This document shows, one piece after another, positions 34,425 through 43,417 of a stretch of DNA of 64,000 nt (within the stretch, counting starts at the first letter, position 1; the number at the start of each line of letters is the position of its first letter). A program made the translations under genes and the position numbers. The stretch covers positions 434,001-498,000 of the forward strand of contig NZ_PYAX01000003.1 of assembly GCF_003014735.1 (NCBI RefSeq). Reading direction: 5' to 3'. The notes below the pieces were generated by a model that ran no database searches, had not been told where the DNA came from, and saw only the letters and a list, made by a program, of their open reading frames with translations. Origin of the DNA: Saccharothrix carnea (GTDB taxonomy: Bacteria > Actinomycetota > Actinomycetes > Mycobacteriales > Pseudonocardiaceae).

Positions 34425-35783
34425 TCACTCCGCGTTCGCGGGTTCCTGCTCCTCGGTGGATTTCGCCTCGCCGAAAAGCTCGTCCAGGTCGAGTGCGTTG
34501 CCCGCCGAGTCGGTCACGGTGGCCTGGCGCACGACCGAGGCCAGCGCCTTGCCGCGGCGCACGTCGGCGAAGATCGCGCCGAGCTGGCCGGACTGCTGCG
34601 CCCGCTTGACGTACTCGTCCGGGCTGATGCCGAACCGCTGGGCCTGGTAGATGATCCGCTCGGTCAGCTCCGCGTCGGTCACGTTCAGCTGCTCGGCGTC
34701 GGCGATGGCGTCCAGCACGAGCTGGGTCTTGACCGCCTGCTCGGAGGCCTCGCGCACCTCGGCGTCGAACTGCTCCTTGGTCTGGCCCTGCTCGGCCAGC
34801 CACTCGGCGAAGCGCGCCTCGTCGTGGTCGAGGGCGTGGATGGCGTCGTGCGCCCGCGCCTCGACCTCGCCCGCGACGACGGCTTCGGGCAGCGGCACCT
34901 CGACGCTGGCCAGCAGCGCCTCCAGCACCTTGTCGCGGGCCTGGACGCCCTGCTGCATCTTCTTCACGCGGCCCAGGCGGGTGCGCAGGTCGGCCTTCAG
35001 CTCGTCCAGGGTGTCGAACTCGCTGGCCAGCTGGGCGAACTCGTCGTCCAGCTCGGGGAGCTGGCGCTCCTTGACCGAGTTCAGCACCACGGTGACCTCG
35101 GCGTCGCGGCCGGCGTGCTCACCGGCGACCAGGTTGGTGGTGAAGTTCTTCGACTCGCCCTCGGAGGCGCCGACCAGGGCGTCGTCGATGCCCTCGACGA
35201 GCTGGCCGGAGCCGATCTCGTAGGACAGGCCGGTGGTCTTGGCCTCCTCGACCTCTTCGCCGTCCACGGTCGCCGACAGGTCGACCACGACGAAGTCGCC
35301 GTTCTGGGCCGGGCGCTTGACGCCGGTGAGCGTGGCGAAGCGGGCGCGCAGCTCGTCGAGCTGGGTCTCCACGTCCTCGTCGGTGACCTCCTGGTCGTCG
35401 ACGCTGACGGTCAGCTCGCCGAAGGCGGGGACGGTGATCTCGGGGCGGACGTCGACCTCGGCGGTGAACGCCAGGGACTCGCCGTCCTCGATCTTGGTCA
35501 CCTCGAAGTCGGGGCGGCCCAGGGTGCGCAGCTCACCGGAGCTGACGGCCTCCAGGTACTTGGCCGGGATGGCCTCCTGGACGACCTCGTCCAGCACGGG
35601 CGCGCGGCCGATGCGGCTCTCCAGCACGCGGGCGGGGGCCTTGCCGGGGCGGAAGCCGGGGATGCGGACCTGCTTGGCCAGCTTGCGGTACGCGCGGTCG
35701 AAGTCCGACTTGAGCTCGTCGAACGGCACCTCGACGTTGATCCGGACCCGCGTCGGGCTCAGGTGCTCGACGGTGCTCTTCAA
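34425..35783 (-). CDS. tig: trigger factor, ribosome-associated chaperone
   Basis: A 452-residue chaperone that binds nascent chains at the ribosomal exit and has peptidyl-prolyl isomerase activity. The N-terminal ribosome-binding domain has [17 protein letters not shown]. The FKBP-type PPIase domain begins near residue 155 ([17 protein letters not shown]). A long helical C-terminal arm domain follows, with the acidic end expected for actinobacteria. The start is TTG 35783, preceded by GAGGAGACCACG and opening onto [19 protein letters not shown]. Reading further upstream gives an unlikely Cys/Arg-rich tail. Confidence 0.96.
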   Translation of the reverse strand: MKSTVEHLSPTRVRINVEVPFDELKSDFDRAYRKLAKQVRIPGFRPGKAPARVLESRIGRAPVLDEVVQEAIPAKYLEAVSSGELRTLGRPDFEVTKIEDGESLAFTAEVDVRPEITVPAFGELTVSVDDQEVTDEDVETQLDELRARFATLTGVKRPAQNGDFVVVDLSATVDGEEVEEAKTTGLSYEIGSGQLVEGIDDALVGASEGESKNFTTNLVAGEHAGRDAEVTVVLNSVKERQLPELDDEFAQLASEFDTLDELKADLRTRLGRVKKMQQGVQARDKVLEALLASVEVPLPEAVVAGEVEARAHDAIHALDHDEARFAEWLAEQGQTKEQFDAEVREASEQAVKTQLVLDAIADAEQLNVTDAELTERIIYQAQRFGISPDEYVKRAQQSGQLGAIFADVRRGKALASVVRQATVTDSAGNALDLDELFGEAKSTEEQEPANAE

Positions 35784-36930
35784 CGTGGTCTCCTCGTAAC
35801 GGGCAGGACGTGCGGAACACCCCGTGAACGCGTAGGGGCGCGCCGGGATTCCGTCTGAGTCTAGGCGGTCGGCCGACCGCGTGGCGCTCGCACCCCGGCA
35901 GCGGGTGCGGCCACCGTGCGTGACGGGGCCCTGCGGCCATTGGCGTGGCAATACCCCGTAGGCGGGAATCGGTTCACGACAACACGCGATGAATTCGTGG
36001 CGTCGGTGGAATTACACCCTCGGGACCGCCCGTGCGTACCGCCTCTCGGGCACTCCTCGCCGCCCGCCCGCGCACGCGGCGAAAATCACAACAGTGGTTC
36101 TTAACCCAGGGTTCGGGGTCCGTGACGCGCTCCCGCGCCACCCCGTCGCCCCCTCGACCCGGACAGCCTCCGCGCCTCGGTCTTCGAGGCCGCAATTTCG
36201 CGGTTTCGCCAGCGGCGGTTCGGCCGCACCTATGCGGCTCAACGGTCGATCGACAAGGCGATCCGTTAGGCCGTTCGAGTGGCTCTGGGAGCCGTGAGCA
36301 CGCCTGAGCGCGTCATCACCGAGCGAGGCCGGCACCGAGTCGTGTAACACGTATGCCGTAGAGACGACTAACAGTCGGCAACCGCCAGCGAGGGGAGGTT
36401 CGCCAGAAAGAGTGAATTGAGGCCGTTTGGAGTAGTGCCCGACAGAAAAGTTTCACTTGTCGAGATGACTCCAACCGCCGTAGTCCATTAGTGTGGGTTT
36501 CAGGTAGCGTGACGCCCGGATCCGCATGTTGGACCAGCAATAATTGACGTTGCCGGACGTTCTGGGGGGTCAGCAGCGGACGCAACCGGCAACCGGGACC
36601 GACAGGAACGAGCGAGACAATGTCATCGAGCTCTTTAACCACCTACCAGACAAGGTGCCGATGACCCGATGAGATCCATTCCGCCGCTGCCGAACACTAA
36701 CCCAGGACCACCGCTGGGCGCCGGCGGTGACTTCGGGGTCCACCGGGCCCCGGACGCACCCACCGGCCACCGCGTACCACCCCTCGCGGTAGCGCGGCGA
36801 TGTTGATCGACCTCAGGCCACGCGCACGCAGGAGCGCAGCCAGGTCAACTGCCGCCACGCAGAAGAGACCACGATGCCGTCCCGCACCGGCCTCATCGTG
36901 GACCACTTAAACGCACCGTTGGGGAGCTCC
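35784..36930. other. 1.1 kb stretch with no supported gene
   Basis: Between tig and the LysR gene I see no convincing protein or tRNA. Short readings such as 36316-36642 lack a ribosome binding site and family features. Base composition falls noticeably at about 36330-36680. Part of this must hold the promoters of tig and the LysR gene. Confidence 0.5.
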
Positions 36931-37836
36931 ATGGAGACGCGTCAGCTTTTGGCGTTCACAACTGTGGTTCAAACGGGCAGTTTCACCAAGGCAGCCGCCA
37001 CGCTGAATTGCTCACAACCCACTATAACCACTCGGATCAAGGCACTCGAAGAGACCCTCGGCGTGCCGCTGTTCCGTCGACTTCCGCGCGGCATCCAGAT
37101 GACCTCTGCCGGTGTCGAGCTATTGCCGTTCGCGCGGAACATCATCACCCTGACCGACAAGGCCAGGAAAGCCATCACGATGAACGGCGAGCCGCACGGC
37201 AAGCTGGTCATCGGCAGCGCACAGAGTCTGACCGACTACCGTCTGCTACCACTGATCGAGTACATGTGCTGGCGCTACCCGAGCGTCCAGATCTCACTCC
37301 ACTCGCGCAACACCCAGGCGAACCTGACCTCGGTGCGTGAGGGACGGCTGGACTGCACCTTCTTCATCGGCTCCGTGGAGCCCCGCGAGGGGCTGGAGAC
37401 GACGGTGCTCTGCCCGGAGCCGCTGGTCATGGTCGCCGGTCCGACCCACGCCCTGACCAGGCGTTCGGTGATCACCGAGGACGAGCTGCGCGGCAGCACG
37501 CTCATCCGGGCCGAGAACGGCGCCAGTTACTACGAGCAGTTCGAGCAGGCGCTGGGCCTGCAGGATGCCGAGTCGAAGTCGCCGGTGCTGGCGCTCGACT
37601 CGATCGACGCCGCCAAGCGGGCGGTCGCCTCGGGTCTGGGGATCTCGCTTGTCCCCGAGGTGACGGTCGCCGCGGAGCTCGCCGATGGCAGGCTGTGCCG
37701 CCTGCCCTGGGTCCCGCCGTTCCGGGTGTACACCCAGTTCGCGTGGCGCCAGGACAACTCCACCAACCCTTCGGTGACGGCACTCGTGTCGGCGGCGGCG
37801 CAGGTGGTCAGCGAGCAGGTGGCGACGCCGGCATGA
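36931..37836 (+). CDS. LysR family transcriptional regulator
   Basis: A 301-residue regulator. The N-terminal winged helix-turn-helix is METRQLLAFTTVVQTGSFTKAAATLNCSQPTITTRIKALEETLGVPLFRRLPRG (residues 1-54). The effector-binding domain starts near residue 90 (GKLVIGSAQSLTDYRLLPL). The ATG at 36931 follows GGGGAGC; an upstream in-frame ATG at 36874 lacks this. LysR regulators often control a divergent neighbour, but here the upstream side is empty, so the target may be distant or the gene itself. A strong terminator follows. Confidence 0.88.
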   Translation: METRQLLAFTTVVQTGSFTKAAATLNCSQPTITTRIKALEETLGVPLFRRLPRGIQMTSAGVELLPFARNIITLTDKARKAITMNGEPHGKLVIGSAQSLTDYRLLPLIEYMCWRYPSVQISLHSRNTQANLTSVREGRLDCTFFIGSVEPREGLETTVLCPEPLVMVAGPTHALTRRSVITEDELRGSTLIRAENGASYYEQFEQALGLQDAESKSPVLALDSIDAAKRAVASGLGISLVPEVTVAAELADGRLCRLPWVPPFRVYTQFAWRQDNSTNPSVTALVSAAAQVVSEQVATPA

Positions 37837-37845
37837 CACTGGGGA

Positions 37846-37887
37846 GCCGTTCTTGAGCACCCGGGCGCGGGTGTGCTCAAGAACGGC
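37846..37887 (+). terminator. strong hairpin terminator after LysR gene
   Basis: A perfect 15-base stem (GCCGTTCTTGAGCAC at 37846-37860, GTGCTCAAGAACGGC at 37873-37887) with a 12-base GC-rich loop starts 9 bases past the stop. Confidence 0.75.
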
Positions 37888-37925
37888 CCGCGTTTCGCGG
37901 TGCGAGGGCCGGGTAGCACGAACAC

Positions 37926-38177
37926 ATGACCGTCAAGGCGAGTGATCTGCGCGACCTGCTGACCTCCGACCTGCCGGACCCGACCCTCGTCCTGATCGAG
38001 GGCAGGTTGGCGGTCGTCAAGGTGGACGACCTGGACACCGACCGCTTCCGCGGCGCACTGCTCCTGGTCTCCCGAGCCGAACTCCTCGGTCGGGGCGTCG
38101 ACGAGACCTCGCCGGACGGGGAACTGGAACGCCAAGCGGCCACGATCTCCACCGCCGTGAACGAGCTGGGCGGCTAG
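37926..38177 (+). CDS. hypothetical protein, 83 residues
   Basis: A small soluble protein of no family I recognise (MTVKASDLRDLLTSDLPDPTLVLIEGRLAVVKVDDLDTD). It reads as alternating strands and helices with no membrane segment or cysteines. Codon use is typical of the genome. Its stop overlaps the end of the convergent 51-residue gene by four bases. Confidence 0.6.
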   Translation: MTVKASDLRDLLTSDLPDPTLVLIEGRLAVVKVDDLDTDRFRGALLLVSRAELLGRGVDETSPDGELERQAATISTAVNELGG

Positions 38178-38329
38178 CGGCCGTCGCCGTCCTCGTCCTC
38201 GGTCACATCGGGTTCTTCAGCCTCGACCCCGAAGCCTTGCGCCTGCTCGGGCGCACCGGGGCCGGGATCCGCCGCGGCGATCCGCGGCTTGCCGAACTCG
38301 GGGTCGGGCTCGAACGGCGCGGTAGTCAT
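38174..38329 (-). CDS. small acidic proline-rich protein, 51 residues
   Basis: A short reading frame starting ATG at 38329 (MTTAPFEPDPEFGKPRIAAADP) and ending EEPDVTEDEDGDGR. It is strongly acidic and rich in proline and glycine, probably disordered. It overlaps the convergent gene's stop. No homologue is recognised and no clear ribosome binding site is visible, so it is tentative. Confidence 0.4.
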   Translation of the reverse strand: MTTAPFEPDPEFGKPRIAAADPGPGAPEQAQGFGVEAEEPDVTEDEDGDGR

Positions 38330-38387
38330 GGGTCCGGGTTACCCGGGGAAGAGCCCTGACCAACCACCAGGCCGGCCAGGGCAACCG

Positions 38388-38461
38388 TCGGGGCGACAGG
38401 ATTTGAACCTGCGACCCCCCGCTCCCAAAGCGGGTGCGCTACCAAGCTGCGCCACGCCCCG
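38388..38461 (-). tRNA. tRNA-Pro (anticodon TGG)
   Basis: A 74-base cloverleaf on the minus strand. The acceptor stem pairs CGGGGCG with CGCCCCG. The anticodon arm is CCCGC-TTTGGGA-GCGGG with TGG at the anticodon position. The T-arm has GGTTCAAATCC. CCA is not encoded. Confidence 0.95.
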
Positions 38462-38522
38462 GTCCACCCCAGCCTATCGCGACCGGCTAAGCTGACCACG
38501 CGCCCACCCCGGTAGGCGCGAC

Positions 38523-38593
38523 GCGGGTGTAGCTCAATGGTAGAGCCCCAGCCTTCCAAGCTGGTCATGCGGGTTCGATTCCCGTCACCCGCT
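38523..38593 (+). tRNA. tRNA-Gly (anticodon TCC), AICE integration target
   Basis: A 71-base cloverleaf. The acceptor stem pairs GCGGGTG with CACCCGC. The anticodon arm is CCAGC-CTTCCAA-GCTGG, giving TCC, and the T-arm is CGGGTTCGATTCCCG. Its 3' half from the anticodon loop onward (38553-38593) lies within the 42 bp attL repeat, so the integrated element restores an intact tRNA gene. Confidence 0.95.
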
Positions 38594-38594
38594 C
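38553..38594 (+). repeat. attL, 42 bp direct repeat in tRNA-Gly
   Basis: Identical over 42 bases to 49272-49313. It starts at the tRNA anticodon loop (CTTCCAAGCTGG) and ends at CACCCGCTC, one base beyond the tRNA 3' end. Confidence 0.95.
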
Positions 38595-38663
38595 TCGACA
38601 TCCCCTTGCAGGTCAACAGCGGTGCCACCCATGTCCGGGCAGCACCGCTGTCGCGTCTCTTGA

Positions 38664-39800
38664 TCACGTCGTGCGATTGGCGTGCGATTGACTCGCCTTC
38701 ACCCGCTCGCTGAGCTTGTCCGCGATCTCCTTGTCCCGCTCGCTGGTCGCGTGCTGGTAGATCAGCGCCGCCCTCATGCTCCCGTGCCCCATCCGGTGCA
38801 TCAGCTCCCGCGTACTCGCACCGGCTGCCGCTGCCAGGTTGTTGCCCGTGTGGCGCAGGTCGTGGAAGTGGAAGCCCTTCGGGAGTCCGACCTTGGCCGC
38901 CGTCTTGATCCACTTCACGGACCGGTGCCAGTTGCCCCGCTTGAGCGCCGCGCCCTTCTCCCCCGTGAAGATCAGCTCCTCCGGACCGGCCTTGACGAAC
39001 GCCATCAGGTGACGTCGGAAGTCGTCCACGAGGATCTCCGGCATGGCGACCGTTCGGAAGCCTGCCGCTGACTTCGGTGGGCCTTCCACGAGCCGCCCCG
39101 AGTTGAGCTGGGCCAGCCTCCGAGGCACCCGGACGGCAGGCGCGTCCAGGTCGACGTCACACCTTCGGAGGGCGATCAGCTCACCCCACCGCAGGCCGGT
39201 GAAGGCAGCAGCGAGGATCAGCACCCGGAAGCGTGGCGGCACGGTCTCCGACAGGATGAAGACCTGCTTCACGGACGCCACCGGCCGTTCGGGAGCCTTC
39301 TCCTGGTCTGCGCCCTTGATGCGGCACGGGTTCCGCTTGATCCGGTTGTCGTCCAGTGCGGTGTTCATGATCGCCCGCAGCAGCCGGTACGCCTTGGCGG
39401 TCGTGGTGTCCGAACGGCCGTTGTCGAGCAGGTGCCGCCGCCAGGTCCGCACGGTCTCCGTGGTGATCGAGTTGAGCAGCTTCTCCCCGAGGAACGGCAC
39501 GACGTGAAGCCGGAACTGCCGCTCGTACTCCTCGCGAGTGCGGACGCCGAGCTGCCGCTCCTTGATCCACCGCTCCCCGTACTCCTTGAGCGCGACCTTG
39601 CCGAGCAGCGGGTCAACCCACTCGCCACGGAGGAGATCGGCCTCGACCGTGGACAGCCAGGCGTTGGCGTCGGTCTTGGTCGGGAACGTCTCCGGCGCGT
39701 TCCGACGAAGGCCGTCAGGACCGAGGTAGCTCGCCTGGTGCCGACCGGACGGCAGCTTGCGGACGTGGCCGAACTGCCGGTGGTTCTTCTTGTTCGCCAT
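38664..39800 (-). CDS. int: tyrosine recombinase (AICE integrase)
   Basis: A 378-residue site-specific recombinase that inserts and excises the element at tRNA-Gly. An N-terminal arm-binding and SAM-like core-binding region (about 1-165) precedes the catalytic domain. Catalytic residues visible are Arg204 (GLRWGEL), His313 and Arg316 (HDLRH), His339 (MGHGS) and Tyr348 (ALIYQH). The ATG at 39800 shares one base with the xis stop (TGATG). The 3' end of the gene contains the arm-type repeats that recur near attR. The gene reads toward attL, the usual arrangement. Confidence 0.95.
   Translation of the reverse strand: MANKKNHRQFGHVRKLPSGRHQASYLGPDGLRRNAPETFPTKTDANAWLSTVEADLLRGEWVDPLLGKVALKEYGERWIKERQLGVRTREEYERQFRLHVVPFLGEKLLNSITTETVRTWRRHLLDNGRSDTTTAKAYRLLRAIMNTALDDNRIKRNPCRIKGADQEKAPERPVASVKQVFILSETVPPRFRVLILAAAFTGLRWGELIALRRCDVDLDAPAVRVPRRLAQLNSGRLVEGPPKSAAGFRTVAMPEILVDDFRRHLMAFVKAGPEELIFTGEKGAALKRGNWHRSVKWIKTAAKVGLPKGFHFHDLRHTGNNLAAAAGASTRELMHRMGHGSMRAALIYQHATSERDKEIADKLSERVKASQSHANRTT
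38670..38690. repeat. putative integrase arm-type sites, left end
   Basis: CGTGCGATTG occurs at 38670-38679 and 38681-38690, an 11-base period, inside the last codons of int. The same pair occurs near attR. Confidence 0.55.
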
Positions 39801-39988
39801 CAGGCAGCCCTCCAGACCGGCTCGACCCGACCGGCGTTGATGAACTCGTCCACGTCGGCCCGCTTGAGCCGGACGTGCCGTCCAAGGTGGTGGAACGCGA
39901 TCCGACGCTCTGCGATGAGCCGCCGGACGAAGCGGACGGTCGTGTTCATGTAGTCCGCCGCTTCCTGAACCGTGAAGTGCTCCTTCAT
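39800..39988 (-). CDS. xis: excisionase, helix-turn-helix (Xis)
   Basis: A 62-residue MerR-like DNA-binding protein (FTVQEAADYMNTTVRFVRRLIAERRIAFHHLGRHVRLKRADVDEFI) typical of excisionases encoded beside AICE integrases. It would bend the att arms so that Int excises the element. It overlaps int by one base and lies 15 bases downstream of rep, so traB-rep-xis-int form one minus-strand operon. Confidence 0.9.
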   Translation of the reverse strand: MKEHFTVQEAADYMNTTVRFVRRLIAERRIAFHHLGRHVRLKRADVDEFINAGRVEPVWRAA

Positions 39989-40003
39989 CGTCTTCTCCCC
40001 CGT

Positions 40004-41608
40004 TTACGCAGCTTGAGACGTTGCCGAACGGTTTGGCGGACTGGCCGAGGCGAGTAGAGCCGCCGTGTACTCGGCCTTCCATCGACGCCGCTCCGCGACC
40101 GCCCGCAGCAGCAGGTGTGGTCTTGGGGGCACGTTCGGGTCACCGGGCTGCACGTTGTTCCAGACGACCCGTTTCGGCTGGTCGTCCCCGGTGATCCCCA
40201 CGTCGGCAAGCAGTTGCCGAACGAATTCCTTGCGGTCGTGCTTGTGGTCGGCGAGCGACTTCCCGGACCACTTCCGCGACACCAGCACCCGCCGACCGGC
40301 GACGCCGAGTGTTGAGCGCTTGTGCGCCTTGCCCTTGCACTTGCCCGGTTCCATCGACAGCCGAGCGCCCTTGGGCTGGACGCCGTAGAGCAGCCAGACA
40401 GGGCACTGCGGCGAGCAGGGCGTCACGGCCAGCTCCGCGCACAGCCGTTCGGCGTGGTCCTCCTGGCGGCTCGTCTGGGCGTCGAAGCACTCACCGATGC
40501 TCTTGGTCAGGTACTTCGTCAGGTAGCCGATGTGCCGTCCGGCCTCCTCCGTGCCGCCGAGGATGCCCTTGGAGTGCACCTGCACCCCGAAGCGGGCGAC
40601 GTGCGCGGGAGCGTCCACCTGGTCCAGCGCTTCGTCCCACGTCGGCAGCGGTTCACGCGTGGTCGGGTCAACGAACCCCTTCGCCCGCGAGTCCCACACC
40701 GGCCGGTTGTCGCCGCTGTACTTGATCTCATCGTGGTTGGGCCACCAGACCTGGTGGTAGGTGGCTTCAGCGACCGCCCGCAGCTCCGCCCGCGAGATCG
40801 AGCCCCGGATAGCAGCGTGCCAGTGTGGCGCCAGCCGCCGTTGCGGTTCGACGGTGGAGAAGTACTGCACATCCCAGCCGACGCACCGCCGCAGGTTCTG
40901 CACGAACCGGTCCAGCAGGGCCGCGAAGTGCACCGCGTCCCGAGCCGCCCGCCGGTAGTCGTAGGAGTTCGGGTCTACCGGTGTGCCATCCGAGCGCACC
41001 TTGCCGTAGCTGTCGAGCGTCAGCGTGAGGAAGGTCGAGGGCTGGTACTTGCCGCCGAAGACCCGTCCGACCGTGCGCTTCTGGACCGGCCGCCGAGGGA
41101 GGTTCGGCGCATCCTGCCGCCGCCTGGTCGACCGCTTCCGCACCGCCCGAGGCCGAGCCTCCAGAGCCGGGAGCGAACCGCGGACTCCAAGCTGCCGCAG
41201 CTCCGCATCAACCCCGGCGACCTCCTCCCGCACCTCCTCCGCCCCGATCTCGTCGCCCTCCTCGACCGCCACCCGGTACGCCTTGACCAGATCGGCCCGG
41301 AAGGCCGCCAGCGCCCGCTGATCCTCGGTCGGCGAGTCCGGGGTGAAGTCGGGTTCCTCGGTCAGGTGCCACCCCTCGCGGCACTGCGCCATCCGCAACC
41401 GCCGGTTCTTTTCGGCGCACGTCGGGCACACGCTGGCGACCGTCGAGCCACACGGCACGGGCACGATGTCCACCTGCCCGGTGTCCAGGTCGACGCGCTC
41501 CTTGGCCAGCGGCCGGACACACACGCCGTGCTCCTCAGCCACTGCCCGAGCCACATCAAGCGCCGCCGGCTGCTTCATCCGGTCGGCCCGGGTCAGGTAC
41601 TCGCTCAT
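40004..41608 (-). CDS. RepSA-like rolling-circle replication initiator
   Basis: A 534-residue initiator. Cysteine pairs occur in an N-terminal putative zinc region (CGSTVASVCPTCAEKNRRLRMAQC). The HUH metal-binding motif is in PHWHAAIRG near residue 264, and a candidate nicking tyrosine is in YLTKYLTKS. The layout matches RepSA of pSAM2-type elements, which nick the excised circle to start replication. Its ATG overlaps the traB stop (ATGA). The double-strand origin was not identified; in pSAM2 it lies within or near rep. Confidence 0.88.
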   Translation of the reverse strand: MSEYLTRADRMKQPAALDVARAVAEEHGVCVRPLAKERVDLDTGQVDIVPVPCGSTVASVCPTCAEKNRRLRMAQCREGWHLTEEPDFTPDSPTEDQRALAAFRADLVKAYRVAVEEGDEIGAEEVREEVAGVDAELRQLGVRGSLPALEARPRAVRKRSTRRRQDAPNLPRRPVQKRTVGRVFGGKYQPSTFLTLTLDSYGKVRSDGTPVDPNSYDYRRAARDAVHFAALLDRFVQNLRRCVGWDVQYFSTVEPQRRLAPHWHAAIRGSISRAELRAVAEATYHQVWWPNHDEIKYSGDNRPVWDSRAKGFVDPTTREPLPTWDEALDQVDAPAHVARFGVQVHSKGILGGTEEAGRHIGYLTKYLTKSIGECFDAQTSRQEDHAERLCAELAVTPCSPQCPVWLLYGVQPKGARLSMEPGKCKGKAHKRSTLGVAGRRVLVSRKWSGKSLADHKHDRKEFVRQLLADVGITGDDQPKRVVWNNVQPGDPNVPPRPHLLLRAVAERRRWKAEYTAALLASASPPNRSATSQAA

Positions 41609-43074
41609 GCCGCGACCTCCCCACTGCCATCCGGCCGAGTCGGGAAGTCGTGCACCTTTGCATCGGCCAGGAAGACGCTCAGCTCGACCAGATCCGCATC
41701 GGTGACGTGGAAGGCCCGAGCCCTCTCCGGCTCCCGCTCCCCGTCCTCCTTGGCCCAGGCGACGCCGGGTGTGTTCTCGCTGATCTCGTGGGCTGCCGCG
41801 CCCCGCTGCCGCACACCGTCGCCAAGGACCATGTCCACCTGCTGCGGCTCGTCCAGGCGCAGCGCCACGCGGGTGCTGAACAGGTGCCGGAACCCGACGA
41901 CCTCCTTACGCGGGTCCTGCACGAGGCCCACGACGGCGTAGCCGGGTGCGCGGCCCTGTGAGGTGATCGTCTGGATAGCCCGCACGGCCCGTTCGCGGAG
42001 CTGCTTGTCCGGCTGGTAGGCGATCAGGTCCGCCAGCTCGTCCACCACCAGGACCGTGAACGGCTCCCCCGTCGACCGCGCCCACAGCCGCCGCACGCCC
42101 CGGTACCGCGCTGCCCGCTCTTTGACCTCTGCGGCAATTTCCTCAAGCAGGGCAACGGCTTCCGGTCCGTTGTCGTACACGACCCGGTCGAAGGCATCCG
42201 GGCACTGGCCGAGTTCCATCCCGCCCTTCGGGTCGATCCCCACCAGCCGAACCAGGCCCGCCCGCACCGCCGGAGCGAGCTGCCACACCAACGACCACAA
42301 CACCGAGCCCTTACCGGCACCGGGCACACCGACCACGAGCACCTGCGACCCGAGCAGACGAAGCCGCCACGGCCTACCGGTCTCGATCCGCCCGACCACC
42401 ACCCGCTTGAGATCCACCTCGGTCGAGTCCGTCAGCGCGGGTACCGGCAACGGACGCAGCAATGGATCACGGTGGACGAAATCCAGCTCGATCACCCTCG
42501 GCCGCAGCACTCGCACCCGACACGAGCGAGCGCCGAACGAGTGCGCCAACCCGTCCCGCCGCAGCTCCCACGCCTCAGGCGACTGCGCAGGCACCATCTC
42601 CACCCGTACTCGATCTCGCCATCCCTCGGAACGGACCCGCCGCAACTTGGGCCGGTACTCACGGCCCCGGTCCCGCTTGGCCAGGTCGGCCAGCCGCATC
42701 ACCGACCGCCATTTCGGGACGTACACCGTCGCCCGCCGCCACTCGGTCACCAGCCGGTACCAGCCATGCCGCAGGAACGACCCACGATCGAGAGCGGCCC
42801 AGATCGTCAACGCCGCGACCAGCGACAACAGCGCCAGCACCAGCGGCGAGAGCCCGAACCGCCACCAGCACCAAGCCGCGGACACCGGCACCAACGTGAC
42901 CACCGGATACCGAACGACAACGAGCACCAGGCGCACGACCCCGACGACCAGCAGCCACACCAGCGCCACCAGCGCCGCGATCCACTTGACCTTGCCGGGA
43001 ACGAGCACCCACCAGGGCACCCGAGGCCGCACACCCTCGAACGGAGCCGGGTCGACCCACTTTCCGCCGTTCAT
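41605..43074 (-). CDS. FtsK/SpoIIIE-type DNA translocase (TraB-like)
   Basis: A 489-residue membrane-anchored motor that would pump double-stranded element DNA between mycelia. The N-terminal ~130 residues contain membrane helices (WIAALVALVWLLVVGVVRLVLVVV and PLVLALLSLVAALTIWAA). Walker A is GVPGAGKGSVLW near residue 248, Walker B is FTVLVVDELADL, and GYAVVGLVQDPRKE follows. The C-terminus would carry the DNA-recognition part. The ATG at 43074 is preferred over 43203 because the longer version adds an untidy Cys-rich stretch. It is first in the traB-rep-xis-int operon. Confidence 0.9.
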   Translation of the reverse strand: MNGGKWVDPAPFEGVRPRVPWWVLVPGKVKWIAALVALVWLLVVGVVRLVLVVVRYPVVTLVPVSAAWCWWRFGLSPLVLALLSLVAALTIWAALDRGSFLRHGWYRLVTEWRRATVYVPKWRSVMRLADLAKRDRGREYRPKLRRVRSEGWRDRVRVEMVPAQSPEAWELRRDGLAHSFGARSCRVRVLRPRVIELDFVHRDPLLRPLPVPALTDSTEVDLKRVVVGRIETGRPWRLRLLGSQVLVVGVPGAGKGSVLWSLVWQLAPAVRAGLVRLVGIDPKGGMELGQCPDAFDRVVYDNGPEAVALLEEIAAEVKERAARYRGVRRLWARSTGEPFTVLVVDELADLIAYQPDKQLRERAVRAIQTITSQGRAPGYAVVGLVQDPRKEVVGFRHLFSTRVALRLDEPQQVDMVLGDGVRQRGAAAHEISENTPGVAWAKEDGEREPERARAFHVTDADLVELSVFLADAKVHDFPTRPDGSGEVAA

Positions 43075-43078
43075 CGCA

Positions 43079-43185
43079 CACGCCCCACAGGGGCGAAAAT
43101 CAGCGGCAGCCAACCCAAGCAGCCACAACAAACAAGCTGGTTCGGGGCGTAGACACCGAATCGCCTGCACGCCCCACAGGGGCGA
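43079..43185. repeat. twin identical hairpins upstream of traB
   Basis: The 18-mer CACGCCCCACAGGGGCGA occurs at 43079-43096 and 43168-43185. Each folds as CGCCCC-ACA-GGGGCG, a perfect 6-base stem with a 3-base loop. They sit just upstream of the traB start and could be regulator sites, mRNA hairpins or part of a replication or transfer locus. Confidence 0.6.
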
Positions 43186-43417
43186 CCGTTGGACAACTTC
43201 CACACTGTCGGAGCACCGCGCCGACTTGACGCGCGCACCCCACGTACAGATAGCCTCGACATGACCGGAATCCCTTGTGTGGTAACGAAAGCACGCGAAA
43301 GTTCCGGTCGGTGTGTCGCCGGGAAACAGCTTCAGCCCGCCAAGACTCGAACCTGTTTCCCCGCGACCCCACCAACCAGCAATTCAGATCACTTGCCGTA
43401 CGAGACCGCCCGCACGG
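43186..43417. other. intergenic region upstream of traB operon
   Basis: With the hairpins this makes a 343-base gap between the minus-strand gene ending at 43418 and traB. It should contain the traB operon promoter. A tRNA T-arm-like stretch occurs near 43340, but no full cloverleaf could be built. Confidence 0.4.

Noticed and set aside
36316..36642. 108-residue minus-strand frame
   Set aside because: No ribosome binding site, no family features, unusual composition; likely chance frame in the lower-GC gap.
43330..43400. tRNA-like stretch (GGTTCGAGTC on the minus strand)
   Set aside because: Only a T-arm-like segment is present; no matching acceptor stem, anticodon arm or D-arm could be built.
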